A stretch of DNA of 64,000 nucleotides from Chinchilla lanigera (taxonomy: Eukaryota; Chordata; Mammalia; Rodentia; Chinchillidae). A program made the position numbers and the translations under genes. This document shows positions 1 through 11,675 of this stretch, piece after piece. The notes under the pieces are model-generated. The model saw only the letters and a program-made list of their open reading frames with translations. It was not told the origin of the DNA and made no database searches. The DNA lies in NCBI RefSeq assembly GCF_000276665.1, contig NW_004955465.1, forward strand, positions 3,202,629 to 3,266,628. The letters run 5' to 3'. The stretch's first letter is position 1. Every line of letters starts with the position of its first letter.

Positions 1-110
1 TTCCTCTCTGAAGCAGGGCCGTAGGGCACTCTTCCAGTGCTTTTCAAACTTTCAAGCATGAGTACATTCTTTATGAGGGGTAACATTTTTATATTTAAGA
101 AAACTCTAGG

Positions 111-300
111 AATCCAGACACAGTGGCAAAGGCGTATAATCCCAGCTCTCGGAAAGGTTGAGGCAGGAGGATCACAAGCTTAAGCCAAGCCTGGGCAACT
201 TAGTAAGAACCTGTCTCAAAAGTTAAAGAAATTTTAAAAGGACTTGGGATGCAGCTCAGTATGAAGGCCAAGCATTCAGATTGTCTGGTATCTAATAAGC
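111..300 (+). mobile_element. B1-ID dimeric SINE
   Basis: A B1 half (AATCCCAGCTCTCGG, GGTTGAGGCAGGAGGATCAC, CTGGGCAACTTAG, CTGTCTCAAAAG) is joined by an A-rich linker to a decayed ID half (GATGCAGCTCAGTATGAAGG). Confidence 0.8.
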
Positions 301-2660
301 ACAAGATCTGATTGTCTTCTGCAGGATGTGGTCAGATACTATGTCACAAGCCATTTCTAGGCTTGGTCACCTTGAAAAGACAGTTTGCAGGAAACACTGC
401 CAGAGAGAAATGGCTGTGGCTAAAATAAAATAACTGATATCAAGGGATACCTATTCCAAAAAGTACAACTGAAAGCAAAAGCCAATAACTCCGAGATTTT
501 CATATGAGGTCTGTTTGTAATCATAAGCCAGACAGGTAATTTCAGCAAGTGCAGATTTTCTGTGGCATGGTGCTGGAGAGCAACAGCTCTGCTTGACTGG
601 AGCAATGCCCACTCCCATCTATGGGTGCTTCACTCTTGGTTCATAGTGATGGATCATCCTTAATGTGAATAAGGACAGGGAAATTTATTCCCTACACACT
701 TATTCACCAAGACCAGACCAGTCTTCCTGCATTAACCTTCTGCTTAATACAAATGATTGAGATGATCAACCAGTTTCCCAGAGACTTCAAACAGCTGTCT
801 GGGCTGGCTTGGCCAGTTGGGATGGAGATCAGGACCCCTCCATCTGGTTCACCAAAACTACCATTGGAAAGCACAAGTGCTCTTGGTTCAATTTATTCCA
901 GTGATTACAATGCCAATTTCCTATCCTTCTGTGACAAATATGAATTAATATCATCATTAAAGATGAGTTAGAGGCTGATTTAAATTGAAAATTCACTCCA
1001 CACCCATAACCTACTAATCATCAAGATCAGAAGCACAGCCCACTGAAGAGTTTCTCTGATGCTTATTTCCCTCATGATGGCAGAGCTGGCCTGGAACAGT
1101 GGGCGTGGCCCCTGGCCAACATAGTGAGAGGTTCACCTTGCATCTCACTAGCCTGGGAAAAGGTCCAGTTATGGTTTCTACTGAATATGTATTGATTTTG
1201 AGCCACTGTATGGTCAAAATAATCTTATGTTGAACCAATGTTAAGTTGAGACCATCTTCATTTACATGTGATCTTTAAACTCTCTTCTTTAGCTATGTTT
1301 TTCTGCAGTTGTTTGGTCTCAGTTCTATTTTTTTTTTTTTAATTCACAGCCTATCAAATCCTGAATTCTTTATTTGACTCATTTTTTTTTTATTTGCCTG
1401 GATTGCTTTTCAAGAGATAGTACTTATTTGTTTTGTTTTGTTTTAAAAAGGGTCATTTCTTGAGCTAGTAAATTCTTGATAACATCTGCATGCTGCTTTC
1501 TTACTCATAAATTGGCTGAGAGTGAGCTCCTGATGACCTCTTCTTTCCCTCAAGTTTTATAGACACTGCTCTACCATTGCCTCAGATCACTTCCCCCAGC
1601 GGTGACTTCTGGCCTGTGCTAGACGCTGGCTATGGTAGCTCCTCATTTTACTGAGGGTACAGACTTAACATGTACATGTCACCTGGAGGGTACTCAGAAA
1701 GTGACAGTGATCCCATACACAGAGGGACTTCTTCAGCTCTCAGAATGGCGGCAGGAGAAGCTCCTTGTTTCTTGCCTCCTGTCTCTCTTCCACACCCGGA
1801 GAACGGTTGCCCAGAGGTTGCCGTTTCCTTTCTTCCCACTCTTCTCCCCTTGGTCTACAAGGCACAGTGCAGTCGTTCTCCCTGATTTCCTTTAAGAAGC
1901 CAGCTTTTCTCTCTCTTTCTACCTTCTTTCTTCCTAATTTCCCCACTCAGATTCTGCACTTTGGGGCTCCTAGTGACTCTAGTGGGTACCAAAGAGCCCT
2001 TTCTGTATACTTTTAATATCTTCACTCATTCCAAAATTGTCTATATGAAATAACCAAGGATCAATGATCCCATGATTCCAAGGGGCATTCTGATAGGAAG
2101 TACTTACCCTTCTAGGCAGCAAAATCTCCAACTTCTTCATGAAGTATTGCTCAATTTACTCTTGCCTAGTCTTACTTCCCTAAATACTGGCTGTATTTTT
2201 AATCAGCCTTATGCAACTTAGCACATGAAAAGACCAGATATATGCATAGTTACTATTTTTAGATTGTGTCAAATATCTAAAAGAGAATCCTTCTACATGG
2301 GAGCATTCAATAAATACTTTCTGGATAAAAGTGATGTATTCAGAACAATATTGGTATGAAAAAAATTTATAAGGAAACACCAAAAATAAGTGAAAGATCA
2401 GGATATGGATTTTAATAATACAAGATGGGTCCCTTAACAATAGGAATACAGTCTAAGACTGTATTTTTAGGCAATTTCATCATTGTATGAACATCACACA
2501 GAGTGCATAGAGAAACTAAGTTAACTATGACATCTCTGGGAGATATAATCTTATGGGCCACACCCCCTCATGTTGTATATTCAATCCCTCATTGACAGAA
2601 ACATTGTTGTAAGGCATGTGACTATGCAATTAATATTAATTGAAAGGCCGTGTCACTGGC
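301..2660. other. Non-coding, no recognised element
   Basis: AT-moderate sequence with T tracts near 1330 and 1385 and a pyrimidine-rich patch near 1900. Short open frames overlap on both strands and none has a recognisable domain. Confidence 0.6.
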
Positions 2661-2664
2661 ATGC

Positions 2665-2840
2665 TTGAAATTCTTTGTATAAGTGAATTTCTTCACTTAT
2701 ATAATGACTCTAGGAAGAAGGTACTATTATTGCCCCTGTTTTAAAGATGAGGCCACTTGGGACATAGGGGAGCTAAGGAATTTTCGCATGGCACATAGCT
2801 AATGAGTGTTAAGGTGTCAACTTGAATCCATGACTAGGAG
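2665..2840 (+). mobile_element. MIR SINE relic
   Basis: GGTACTATTATTGCCCCTG, TTTAAAGATGAGGCCACTTG and GGCACATAGCTAATGAG follow the MIR core order. Confidence 0.7.
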
Positions 2841-5110
2841 ATGCACTGGGATAACATCTGAACTAGCAGACATCTGCAGGGGCTGTCATGAGGGAATGGA
2901 CTGCTCCCCATTTTAACTAAACACTATAAAGATGTCAGCTTGTCAAAGTATAAACTAAAATTTTGGTGAGGACTGGGCATGAACTTCTTTCTTGAAAGTG
3001 ATAGAGTTCCATCTCCCAAGAGAGGTTACAAGCACCCTGTGTAAACGTCCCAGACATAAATGGCACTCATCCATGTGTGACCTTAAAACTCTTCCAGTCC
3101 AACCACACCATGACCTCATGATGTGAAAGGCCAGGAATGTGAATTATGGAGGTGAACATAACAGCTTGCTTTCACTTTCCAAGCACAAGCCAGCCAGCCT
3201 AAGTCAGTTCTCTGCAGCCCAAGAGGGCCATCCATGTGCCAGACGGATTAAACATGAAGGGAATTTGATACACACACTCCGGGGAAGATTTTTTCCATTG
3301 CTCTCTAATCCAATGAAGCCTGGGTTGGCAAAGACAGTTGGATTGAGAGTGATTAAATATGCAGAGTCTGTAGAGGTTAGAACACAGTCTGTCTACAAGG
3401 GGAAGGCATTTTGCCTTCAGTCTGTCTGGATTTCTAATATCTACTGCAGACTGTTAATCATGCAGGTCAGACTCTTGAACCTCTTTGAATCATTTTACAT
3501 TTCATCAGAATCCTCTGCCAAAAAAAGATCCTTACCCTTCCCCCCAAAAAAAGAGATGCAAAATCCTGCCTGGTTACCTGATTTAAATGATTTTCAACAG
3601 TTAAACAATAGTTTACCTGGAATATACACCCCCACATTGTATATCTATTTGAACTTGAAATGGACACAAACAAAATCAATTACTATCATACCATGAAATC
3701 AGAATTTGAAATTAGCCAGTGACTTCTTCATTTCCTTTACAGTTCCCGTTAATACATTGGTTACCCCAGGCTTTCACCATCAGGAATACTAATGGGAAAA
3801 AAGGAGTAATACATTTTCTATAAGATAATTTCCATCAAGTTTTATTGAGTGAGAATTTGGCCTGGAGTTTACACTTAAACATACAATTTTGCATTGTAAA
3901 TATCATCTGGTTTATTTCTGACCTTCACATAAAGCAGATGTCATGATTCTTGAACTCAAACTTAGCTGAAGGCCGTGATACTGTTTCCTCTCTGCTCACC
4001 CACACACCTAGTTTCCATGTACATTATTTCCCAGGCCTTAAATGAGTTTATTCTTTTAGCAAATCTGCATTGTGTTTAATTCGAGTTTTCTACTTTAGTT
4101 TTCTGGAATGCATGGGTGGAAATACTTTTCTCTATCCTACGGTGACAGTCAAAGCCAAATTGGAAATGTGGATCCACACTGCTATCCAGATTCAAGAACA
4201 GTCATAATTCCCCACTGCAATCACATATAAATTCCACAACCTGCTTCAAGTAGAAAATCTGGAAAGAGAACAAAGTCTATGTTTTCCTTCTACGCTCAGA
4301 AGGGTAGGTTGTGTGTTTCTGTCTTAGGGCAAGAAAGGGATCAACACCCATAAACTAAATTTCATAAGCTTGGAAGGTAGAGGGCAAGGGAGTGGAGAGA
4401 GCAAATAGTTAGCTAGACCGGTAGAATATTACCACCAATCTATCATCAACATAGCTGCCAAAGTTTGAAGGCACAGGAAAAAGTAAGCCCTTAAAGCTGA
4501 GCCTTTCTCATGCTGTGTCTGGGAGGCTTCTTGCTAACCTCCTCCTGTGCCTCCCAGGCAAGCTGAGAGCTGAGCTCATACATCATTGGGTCAGGTAGTG
4601 CCTGGGCCAGCAGGCTGCAGAGCAAAGGGCCTCATGACAACTCAGACCTTTGCAATTCTGCTCTGGACACATGCTCAGTATTAATATTCCACACTTGGGG
4701 AGATTACCAAAGACAGGTAGCTTTTGATTTGTCTATTTCTTTCAAAGAAATGCTCCCAAATCATATAAAGTTGAAGAATTTGAAGGATGTTTCTTTCGCA
4801 CTAAAGAGGAATTCTTCTGAGATGACTCCCAAATTTGCCATGGTCACAGTAAAAATCTTACACGTTGTAGCATGGTGGTCTGCAAGCTTCACTGAGGTGC
4901 AATCTTTCCCTGCAAAGACTTCACTGCTTTGAGATTTTAATGGAGTGTGAACAAAGGGAAGAAGAGATGAGGTAAAAATGAGATACAAGTTATCAATGAC
5001 AACCATAAACTTGGATTTTCCATGACTCAAATTCATTTAATCTCTCTTGTCCTCATAAAGGTGATCATGATTGCCAGGATATATGTCTCAGTTTGTAATT
5101 ATGAAAATTA
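2841..5110. other. Non-coding, no recognised element
   Basis: Contains the longest open frame of the window (185 codons at 3139-3696, + strand). Its composition is not protein-like and about one frame of that length is expected by chance in 64 kb. Confidence 0.6.
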
Positions 5111-5114
5111 AACT

Positions 5115-5260
5115 TATAAACTAGGCATAGTTTGCCTAGCAAGTGCAGTTTTACTGCCCCTTGAGGGCAGTGATTATGCCGTGTTTATCTTTGTGTCTCT
5201 AATGCCTTCCATGACGTCTGGCAAATCAAAAGGGCTCAACACATGTTGAAGAAATGGATT
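5115..5260 (+). mobile_element. L2 LINE 3' end relic
   Basis: CCCCTTGAGGGCAGTGATTATG, split here as CCCCTTGAGGGCAG and TGATTATG, followed by TTTGTGTCTCTAATGCC and GGGCTCAACACATGTTGAA, matches the 3' tail of L2. Confidence 0.65.
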
Positions 5261-5389
5261 GAAAAATGAGTCTGCTATTGAAAATCAAGAGAAATATGGG
5301 AGGATAGCAAGGATTTTATTAAGTTTTATTGTTTCACATCTGTTACTGACTTTTATCATAACCTTAGAATGCAATGAGGTAGGTTTCTT

Positions 5390-5545
5390 AATCCTGGTTC
5401 TACACAGTGTCATTGAGATAATTATCAGACCTCCCAAAGAATCAGTTTGGCCTCCATAAAATGGAGATAATTTCCCTTACTGAGCTTATATTACAGGGTT
5501 TTCACATGAACTACCCAAGATAGGAAATGTAGAAAATGCTAAGAA
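5390..5545 (-). mobile_element. MIR SINE relic, minus strand
   Basis: TTTGGCCTCCATAAAATGGA, GATAATTTCCCTTACTGAGC and GGGTTTTCACATGAACTACC are the reverse of the MIR core. Confidence 0.6.
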
Positions 5546-5734
5546 AAATGAAAAGATCCATATAAATGTAAATTTTTATCATAATCATTATTGTTACTAC
5601 TCACCACTGCTGTAGCACTCGGGAAGTTTGGCCATTCTAAATCCTGCCCAAAGCAGGGTAAAAACTGCTAGAAGCCACACAAATGACATCTTAGCTTACT
5701 TTCTAAATAGCATTCCGATCAAAAAAATAATTAG

Positions 5735-5925
5735 GGTCTCCAGAATGTAGTGGTACATTCCTGTAATCCCAGCATTCCAGGAGGCTGAGGCAGGAGGACT
5801 GCAAGTTTCAGCCCAGCCTGAGAAACTTAGTGTCTTAGCAAGATCCTATCTCAAGATACAAAAAATGTAAAAGGCTGGGAATATAGCTAAGGGTGAAGGC
5901 TTTGGGTTTCATGTTTTTTACTCTA
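5735..5925 (+). mobile_element. B1-ID dimeric SINE
   Basis: CCTGTAATCCCAGCATTCC, AGGAGGCTGAGGCAGGAGG, an A-rich linker, then a weak ID half (GGCTGGGAATATAGCTAAGG). Confidence 0.8.
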
Positions 5926-5984
5926 TGTGCTAACTAAGGTATTGGCAATTATAGAACACCAACTCCAGGAAGAATTCTTTTAAA

Positions 5985-6025
<41 letters not shown>

Positions 6026-6061
6026 ACACACACACACATACACACACACACACACACACAC
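5985..6061. repeat. (CA)n microsatellite, interrupted
   Basis: About 77 bases of CA with a CCA slip and one CATA interruption. It follows the SINE at 5735 closely. Confidence 0.98.
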
Positions 6062-6324
6062 CCTCTCACCACTGAGAATGCTTGGTGGTAGATGCCAAAA
6101 CTTAACCCCAAAGGCAGAAATAGTTTGTCCTTTTGACTGACAAATGTTTATCTTCTTCTCCAAAGCTGTCCCTATCCCTAGATGACAAGAATCTTCAGGT
6201 TATATAGGATCCACCATACATGTTCTTAAACTTTGACCACTTCTATTGTCCATGAATTCAAGCCAGTCCACTCAGTGCCCAGAACCTGGGTGACAATGAA
6301 TAGGCTCCTTCCAGTTCTCACTGT

Positions 6325-6540
6325 GTGAACGCTTAGTATGTGGTTTATGTTCAATGTATTTTCCCATCTTGATATCCTGTGAAAGAAATACTAGCCCCAT
6401 TTTACAGGTGGGTGAATAGAAATTCAGAATGATTAAGTCACTTTCCCAAAGGCCCATACTTTTATGTGCCAGAGTCTGGATTTGAAATCAAATCCACCTG
6501 AACCTAAGGACCATACTTTTAACCTCCTCTCTCTACTGCT
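6325..6540 (+). mobile_element. MIR SINE relic
   Basis: CTAGCCCCATTTTACAGGTG, TTAAGTCACTTTCCCAAAGG and CCATACTTTTAACCTCC lie in MIR order. Confidence 0.7.
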
Positions 6541-7130
6541 TCTAACAGAAAATTGTTAGCATGAGGGAAGAGATTTGAGAGGAGGGGGAGACCCCGGAGT
6601 AGCCCCTTAACATGCATTTTCTACTCTGTTCATTGCTGTCAATCTGTTGCAAATCAACTGAGGGTTATTTTGCTGGATTCAGATAGAAATCATGAACAGA
6701 CACAGTGCAACTCTGCCGGCCACTCTGGGTTTTGAGCACCGATGGTTATGACCTCTTAGTGTCACATCCCTGGGCCATGATGCCACCAGTGGACACCAGT
6801 TAGAGTCAGATGCCCTCAGTTAACACTACCAGCTTGCTGGTCTTTGCTGCTGCTGCTCGGTGTACAGTAATGCTGGATGCAGTGGGCCACGCTGCTGGCT
6901 GCCACTCTCTGTTACAGATCTCTGTCAGCTGCTGGTCGCTGGAATGCTTCAGGGATAATAGCCTCTAGTGTTTGTAGTTCTTTTTAAAGAGACCACTGGT
7001 CTACACTACTCAGAATAAGAATCTCCAGAAGATTTACAAAGCCACCAGGCAAAGTTTTACTTGAGCAGTGCTGCACCCCACAAGCCAGACAGAACCACTT
7101 GTAGACCAACCTGAAAGCTGCTGGAGCTGC

Positions 7131-7230
7131 ACTTATATAGAAACAGTAGGCCTGATTGGTCCAAATTCAAGCTTCCTGATTGGTTCAAATTCAAGCCCTT
7201 GGTCTAAATTTGAGCCTGTTGATTGGCCCA
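7131..7230 (-). promoter_or_regulatory. LTR core promoter: TATA plus three CCAAT boxes
   Basis: TATATAA sits 15 to 90 bases from three perfect CCAAT boxes, all in the minus orientation. This is a textbook pol II core promoter and would fire leftward, away from NEDD9, from about position 7105. Confidence 0.5.
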
Positions 7231-7345
7231 AACTCAAACCTGCCCACTGCTCCAAACTGGTCTAACTTCAAGTCACTGATTCAAATTTGTTTCTGCTGTT
7301 GAAAATCAAGAGAAATTTGGCCTTTCTGCTTCCTTTCTTGGCCTT

Positions 7346-7429
7346 CACGTCCACTTGGAGGAATGAGGGGTGTGTGTGTGTGTGTGTGCGTGTGTGTGTG
7401 TGTGTATGTTCTCTGACTTCGCAGTGCAG
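7346..7429. repeat. Duplicated (TG)n cassette, copy A
   Basis: A 23-base left flank, a (TG)n run with one CG change (7369-7404) and a 25-base right flank (7405-7429). Both flanks recur exactly at 9218-9287. It lies in or next to the LTR listed above. Confidence 0.9.
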
Positions 7430-8175
7430 AAATCAGTCAGTGATCCAAATTTGTTTCTACAGCTTGATTAGAATCTAAGCCTGCTGTGGTCAATGTAGAC
7501 ACCTCTCCAAGTAGATAGTCACAACTGTCACAGGGATAGTTCCACAGAACCTCAGGAGACCCAGCAGCATCCCTGCAAAACATGATGGGGGCCAAAACAG
7601 GAGTATCCCCAAGGGAGCTGGCTGAGTTAGGGCACAGCTGCCCAGAGCATGAAGAAGTTAGAGGGGTGAATAAGAGCCCAGGAGCCCTGATCTTTGTTAC
7701 ATAGGGGACAGTCAACCCCTTCTCCAGAGAGGGAACAGCAATGTCTAGGGCAGCAGGAGCAGGAAGGGCACCACAGAGGCTAGAGAGCAGCTGAACAACC
7801 TGAGGGTGGGCCAGGCGACACCCAGGCAAGTTGTCCCAGTCCATCCTCAGGAGACCAAGCAGGAGCAAAGGGAGAGGCTGGTGAGAGCGGTTAGTGAACT
7901 GGGCCTCCATCCAGCATCCCAGGAAATGGGGAGAAGCAGGAGCTTCCCCACTCTCATCTACCAACGTATGTTTTGAACCTGTTTCTGCACATGACCAACC
8001 AGGCTGGGCAACTTCTATAGTGCAAGTGGTCAGCAGTGATGTAGTTCCCTTTTCTGGGCTTATCTGTATTTGAAAAGAAAAATTTCATGATATGAACCAA
8101 ATGAATGAATTCCTGATGGTACAATTTTTGCTCTGAGGGAAACAGACGAGAAGGAAGCTGTGCTTCTACAGTGGA

Positions 8176-8195
8176 ATGTGTACGTGTGTGTATAT

Positions 8196-8233
<38 letters not shown>
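8176..8233. repeat. (TG)n microsatellite
   Basis: Imperfect at its left end (TGTACGTG, TATATG), then about 30 bases of pure TG. Confidence 0.95.
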
Positions 8234-8235
<2 letters not shown>

Positions 8236-9217
8236 GGGTACAATCATTACCCTACTAATACCATATCATGTAAGCAGCCATCTAATCTGGTCTTTCAAAA
8301 GCTCTGACTTTCTGACATCATTCCCAATGTCTTTATGCTAGTGTAAAAATGGCTAATTAATGTACCAACTGATCAGTCTGTCTTAAATCAATGTGTTCCT
8401 CAGAAATGTTCTTAATCATTCCTAAAGATATAGCTTGCTTTTCTAACTCCAGGGAGGGTAAGGGAGATGTTTCAGGCCACACGGGCCTGGATATTATTTG
8501 TTTTTGTACAGTGTCCTCTTTCTTCTTGTTTTTGCTTTGAATTGAGAGCACAGGAACAAAATTCCATTATAAAAAGTGTCGACTTAGCTACTAGCAATGA
8601 AAGCCTAGAGCTTTAAGGTTAAATTATTGCACACACCAATAAAATTTTCTGCAGCGGACCTCCATTATGATACTGGTATTAGGCAACCATTCTGAAACTC
8701 ATCTACCAAGTCCCCTCTCAAGCAGAAGTTCTTGCAAGCTCCTGCTGCTTTCAGAGATCCTGCGTGATGCCTAATTTACAAATGTCCACAATGATTTGCT
8801 ATTTTAAAAACTTGAGATTAGCCTTGTCTGCCCTTCGTTCAAGTGGTCTCGGGACACGAAAGGACATTCTGCATGGATGACCTGGTCGGTGCCTCGGGTT
8901 CCAGAGAGAGTGCTTGCTAGGCTTGCGAAACAGCTGTCCCTGGCAGGCCATCAGATAAGAGACAATGGAAGGAGACTTCTGCCTGCCAGAAAGTCTCATT
9001 TTGCAACGTCTTAGCCTGCCTGGGGTTATGCAGTGATGAGAGAAAAGGGCTCCTCTCACCTGGGAAGCAGAAAGGCCAAGCGTGTGGAGCCCGTGGCCTT
9101 GAAGCTCGATCTTGCGCCTTGCAGGAAGTGCCCCAAGCTGCCCATATTTCCTAGTGGGGCCCCTCAGTCCTGCCCACAGCAACCCCACAGGCCCCCCAAG
9201 AAAACCCTCACAGCACA

Positions 9218-9287
9218 CACGTCCACTTGGAGGAATGAGGTGTGTGTGTGTGTGTGTGTGTGTATGTTCTCTGACTTCGCAGTGCAG
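9218..9287. repeat. Duplicated (TG)n cassette, copy B
   Basis: Same 23-base and 25-base flanks as at 7346-7429, with a shorter and purer TG run (9241-9262). Similarity ends abruptly on both sides. Confidence 0.9.
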
Positions 9288-9682
9288 CTCTCCCAGCTCC
9301 TCTAACGACACAGACAACCTAGCTGATGCCAGTGATGGAGTAACAAGTGACCTTTCTCCCAGACACAAGGAGGTACTCGCTTTGAGACAGTCAGCTCTGA
9401 AAAGTTTACAGCTCTATGGCCTGCAACCCAGAGGCCACAACCAGAGTAGGAGGGTATAATGACCTCACTCAGCTTCACCCTCTGTCAGAGGAACGGGCCA
9501 GCCAGGGCTCTCACCCATGTTGTCGAGTCACAGCTGACACTCCTCCAGGCAGGTCACAGCCACAGCCTTTGGTCCAGATGACAGAACTGGGTGGGCGAGC
9601 TGGCTTCTAAACCACGTGGAAAAGGGAAAGAACCACTCCAAACCAATAATTGAGTGACCGGAAACTTAAATATAAAAACTAT

Positions 9683-9872
9683 CACACAGCAGGTGAAATG
9701 CACCTGCCTATAATCTCAGCATTCTAGGAGACTGAGGCAGGAAGATTTCAAGTTTGAGCCCACCCTGGGTAATCTACTAATTGAGGGAGACCTTGTCTCA
9801 AATTTTTTTTTTTTTTAATGCTGGGCCTGTAGCTCAGTACGAAGGTCCTGGGTTCAATTTCCAATACTGAAA
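9683..9872 (+). mobile_element. B1-ID dimeric SINE
   Basis: CCTATAATCTCAGCATTCTA, GACTGAGGCAGGAAGATTTC and CTTGTCTCAAAT, then a T15 tract and an ID half (GGGCCTGTAGCTCAGTACG, GGTCCTGGGTTCAATTTCC). Confidence 0.85.
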
Positions 9873-10467
9873 GAGAAACCAACCATAGTACAAAACCACT
9901 TCCCTTCAGATTCTTGGTACCGATCATGTGAGAGCATTATTGCTCTGAGGGTAGTTCAAGGAAGAGCTTTCACACCTTTGACGGAAGAGCGGATCGGGGC
10001 CCAGTTCTCACACATCCTCAGGAACAATGCTGATGTTCAAGCCACCAGGCCACGGAAGCCCTGAGTTACCCTGGGAGAAGGTGCACACTGAGGCCCTTGT
10101 CCGTGCCACCCTTGAGCATCCACAGCTTAAAGCTGAGTCCTGCCAACTTGTAGGCACGCCGAAACCGACCCCTGTGTATGCTCAGGGGAGATGACACTGG
10201 CTCTCAAAGCTTCATTTAGAAGTGTCTGTAGCTGTGTGCACCAAGTATGGGCTTACACAGCTGGGCTCAGCCCTCTTCCTGTAGGCCTCTGCCTCTTTCT
10301 AGATATTCCAGTTCCATGGAAGGTTGTCATTTGTGATTGTGATTAGTTACATATAGGTTACTGTGAAGGAAGGCAGCAGAGCCAATTGCACAAACAACAG
10401 ATGGGCTTAAGAACACCAGTCCATGGGCAGAGGAGCAGTAAGTAGGAGGCAAGGACTAAAAGAAGAT

Positions 10468-10625
10468 GAGGCCGGGCGTGGTGGCACATGCCTGTAATCC
10501 CAGCACTCGGGAGGCTGAGGCAGGAGGATCGTTGCGAGTTCGAGACCAGCCTGGGCTACAAAGTGAGCTCAAGGCCAGCCTGAACTGCATAGAGAGACCC
10601 TGTCTCAAAAAGACAAAAAATAAAA
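10468..10625 (+). mobile_element. B1 SINE with internal duplication, little diverged
   Basis: GGCCGGGCGTGGTGGCACAT, CCTGTAATCCCAGCACTCGG and GAGTTCGAGACCAGCCTGG (B box) occur. The tail segment is then repeated (GGGCTACAAAGTGAGCTCAA, GGCCAGCCTGAACTGCATAG) before CCCTGTCTCAAAAAG. CpGs are still intact, so the insertion is fairly young. Confidence 0.88.
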
Positions 10626-10648
10626 GAAGATGACCTTCATCACCACAC

Positions 10649-10652
<4 letters not shown>

Positions 10653-10684
<32 letters not shown>
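10653..10684. repeat. (AC)n microsatellite
   Basis: 32 bases of pure AC, about 30 bases after the B1 tail. Confidence 0.97.
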
Positions 10685-10689
<5 letters not shown>

Positions 10690-10891
10690 ATTATCCAGAC
10701 TAAAAAGTCAGTTATGCCAAAGGTGAGAGATTTTGGGCCATTTGCAGGGTCAACTAATCTCTAGTAAGATCCAGATGGTCCATGGTCTCTGCATAGAAGA
10801 GCACATAGTCTCTTATTTCTGAGAAAAACAAAAACATAGATAATTAAAGAGTAAAATAAAGCGGGATGGTAGGAAACAGGGAGGTAGACTT

Positions 10892-10933
10892 TCTGGAGAT
10901 GAGGAAGGGAATCTGGAGATGAGGAAGGGAATC
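10892..10933 (+). repeat. 20-bp tandem duplication
   Basis: The unit CTGGAGATGAGGAAGGGAAT occurs twice in a row without change. Confidence 0.95.
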
Positions 10934-11496
10934 AAGAAAGAAGAGAGTGAGCAACAGCAATAGATACGTTAGTCTTCCCCTTTGGGCTCTAAGCTAGCTG
11001 GGGAAAGAAACTGAACCTAGCAGTGTCTTCCAGAATAGCATGTGCTTAGTATTTGTCCAACTAAGAGGCTGCTAGTTAAAGCGCAATGCATGGAAATAAC
11101 CTCCAGTGGCCACTTCTGGACAAAACACCAGAACTAGTGACATCCCACCAACTTGGGACCCTGAGAGAACATGCAGAATGTAGGTGAGCACAGGGGCCTC
11201 TCCATAGGGAGGAATGTTGTGAGCCATTTCTAATCATCACTAGGTTACCGCCATCCTTGGGGCAGTGGGATTTCCTCCCTCTGCATCCAGAGAGCTGTCA
11301 TGGTGATAATTTCCCCACATGTGAGGTGATCAGATTTAGTAAGTGAAAATGTAAAACTAACAATAACATTGAAATCTCAGATAAACAACAAATATTTGTT
11401 CGTATAAATAAGTTCCAAATATTTCATGAGATATACTTTATGTTTTAAAAATCATTTGTGGTTTATCTGCAGTTTAAGTATAACTGACCATCCTGG

Positions 11497-11675
11497 CTTT
11501 TTGTTTGCTTGTGACAGTGCTGGGGATTGAATCCAGGGTCTTCGCAATGAAGCACATCCCCAGCCTTTTTTAGAGACAGGGTCTCACTAAGTTCCTGAGC
11601 CAAACTGAGCTCAAACTTGCATCCTTCTGCCTCAGCCTCCCAGAGGTGTTGAGGTTATAGGGATGGGCCTATGTT
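11497..11675 (-). mobile_element. B1-ID dimeric SINE, minus strand
   Basis: Reverse ID half (TGCTGGGGATTGAATCCAGG), then AGAGACAGGGTCTCACTAAG and CTGCCTCAGCCTCCCAGAGG from the B1 half. Confidence 0.85.

Larger units (their letters stand above)
6880..7480 (-). mobile_element. ERV1-like solitary LTR with CCAAT repeats and TATA box
   Basis: Read on the minus strand, a run of diverged direct repeats (about 7145-7290) carries three perfect CCAAT boxes at 7222-7226, 7179-7183 and 7155-7159. TATATAA follows at about 7133-7139, then an AGTAAA-type poly(A) signal near 7055. A segment near 6950-6995 (TTTAAAAAGAACTACAAACACT, then CCTGAAGC and CCAGCGACC) resembles the R/U5 part of HERV9-class LTRs as I remember them. 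This U3-R-U5 order is that of a retroviral LTR. No primer-binding site or internal genes follow, so it is probably solitary. Borders and family name are uncertain. Confidence 0.55.

Noticed and set aside
3139..3696. 185-codon open frame on the + strand
   Set aside because: No domain, no splice or promoter context, and stop-codon statistics give about one such frame by chance in 64 kb.
5930..6163. Frame encoding a Val-Cys repeat protein over the CA run
   Set aside because: It is a translation artefact of the microsatellite; similar frames occur at every CA/TG run.
7437..7964. 175-codon open frame on the minus strand beside the LTR
   Set aside because: Looked at as a possible retroviral gene remnant, but no motif of gag, pol or env is visible. 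Treated as chance or LTR sequence.
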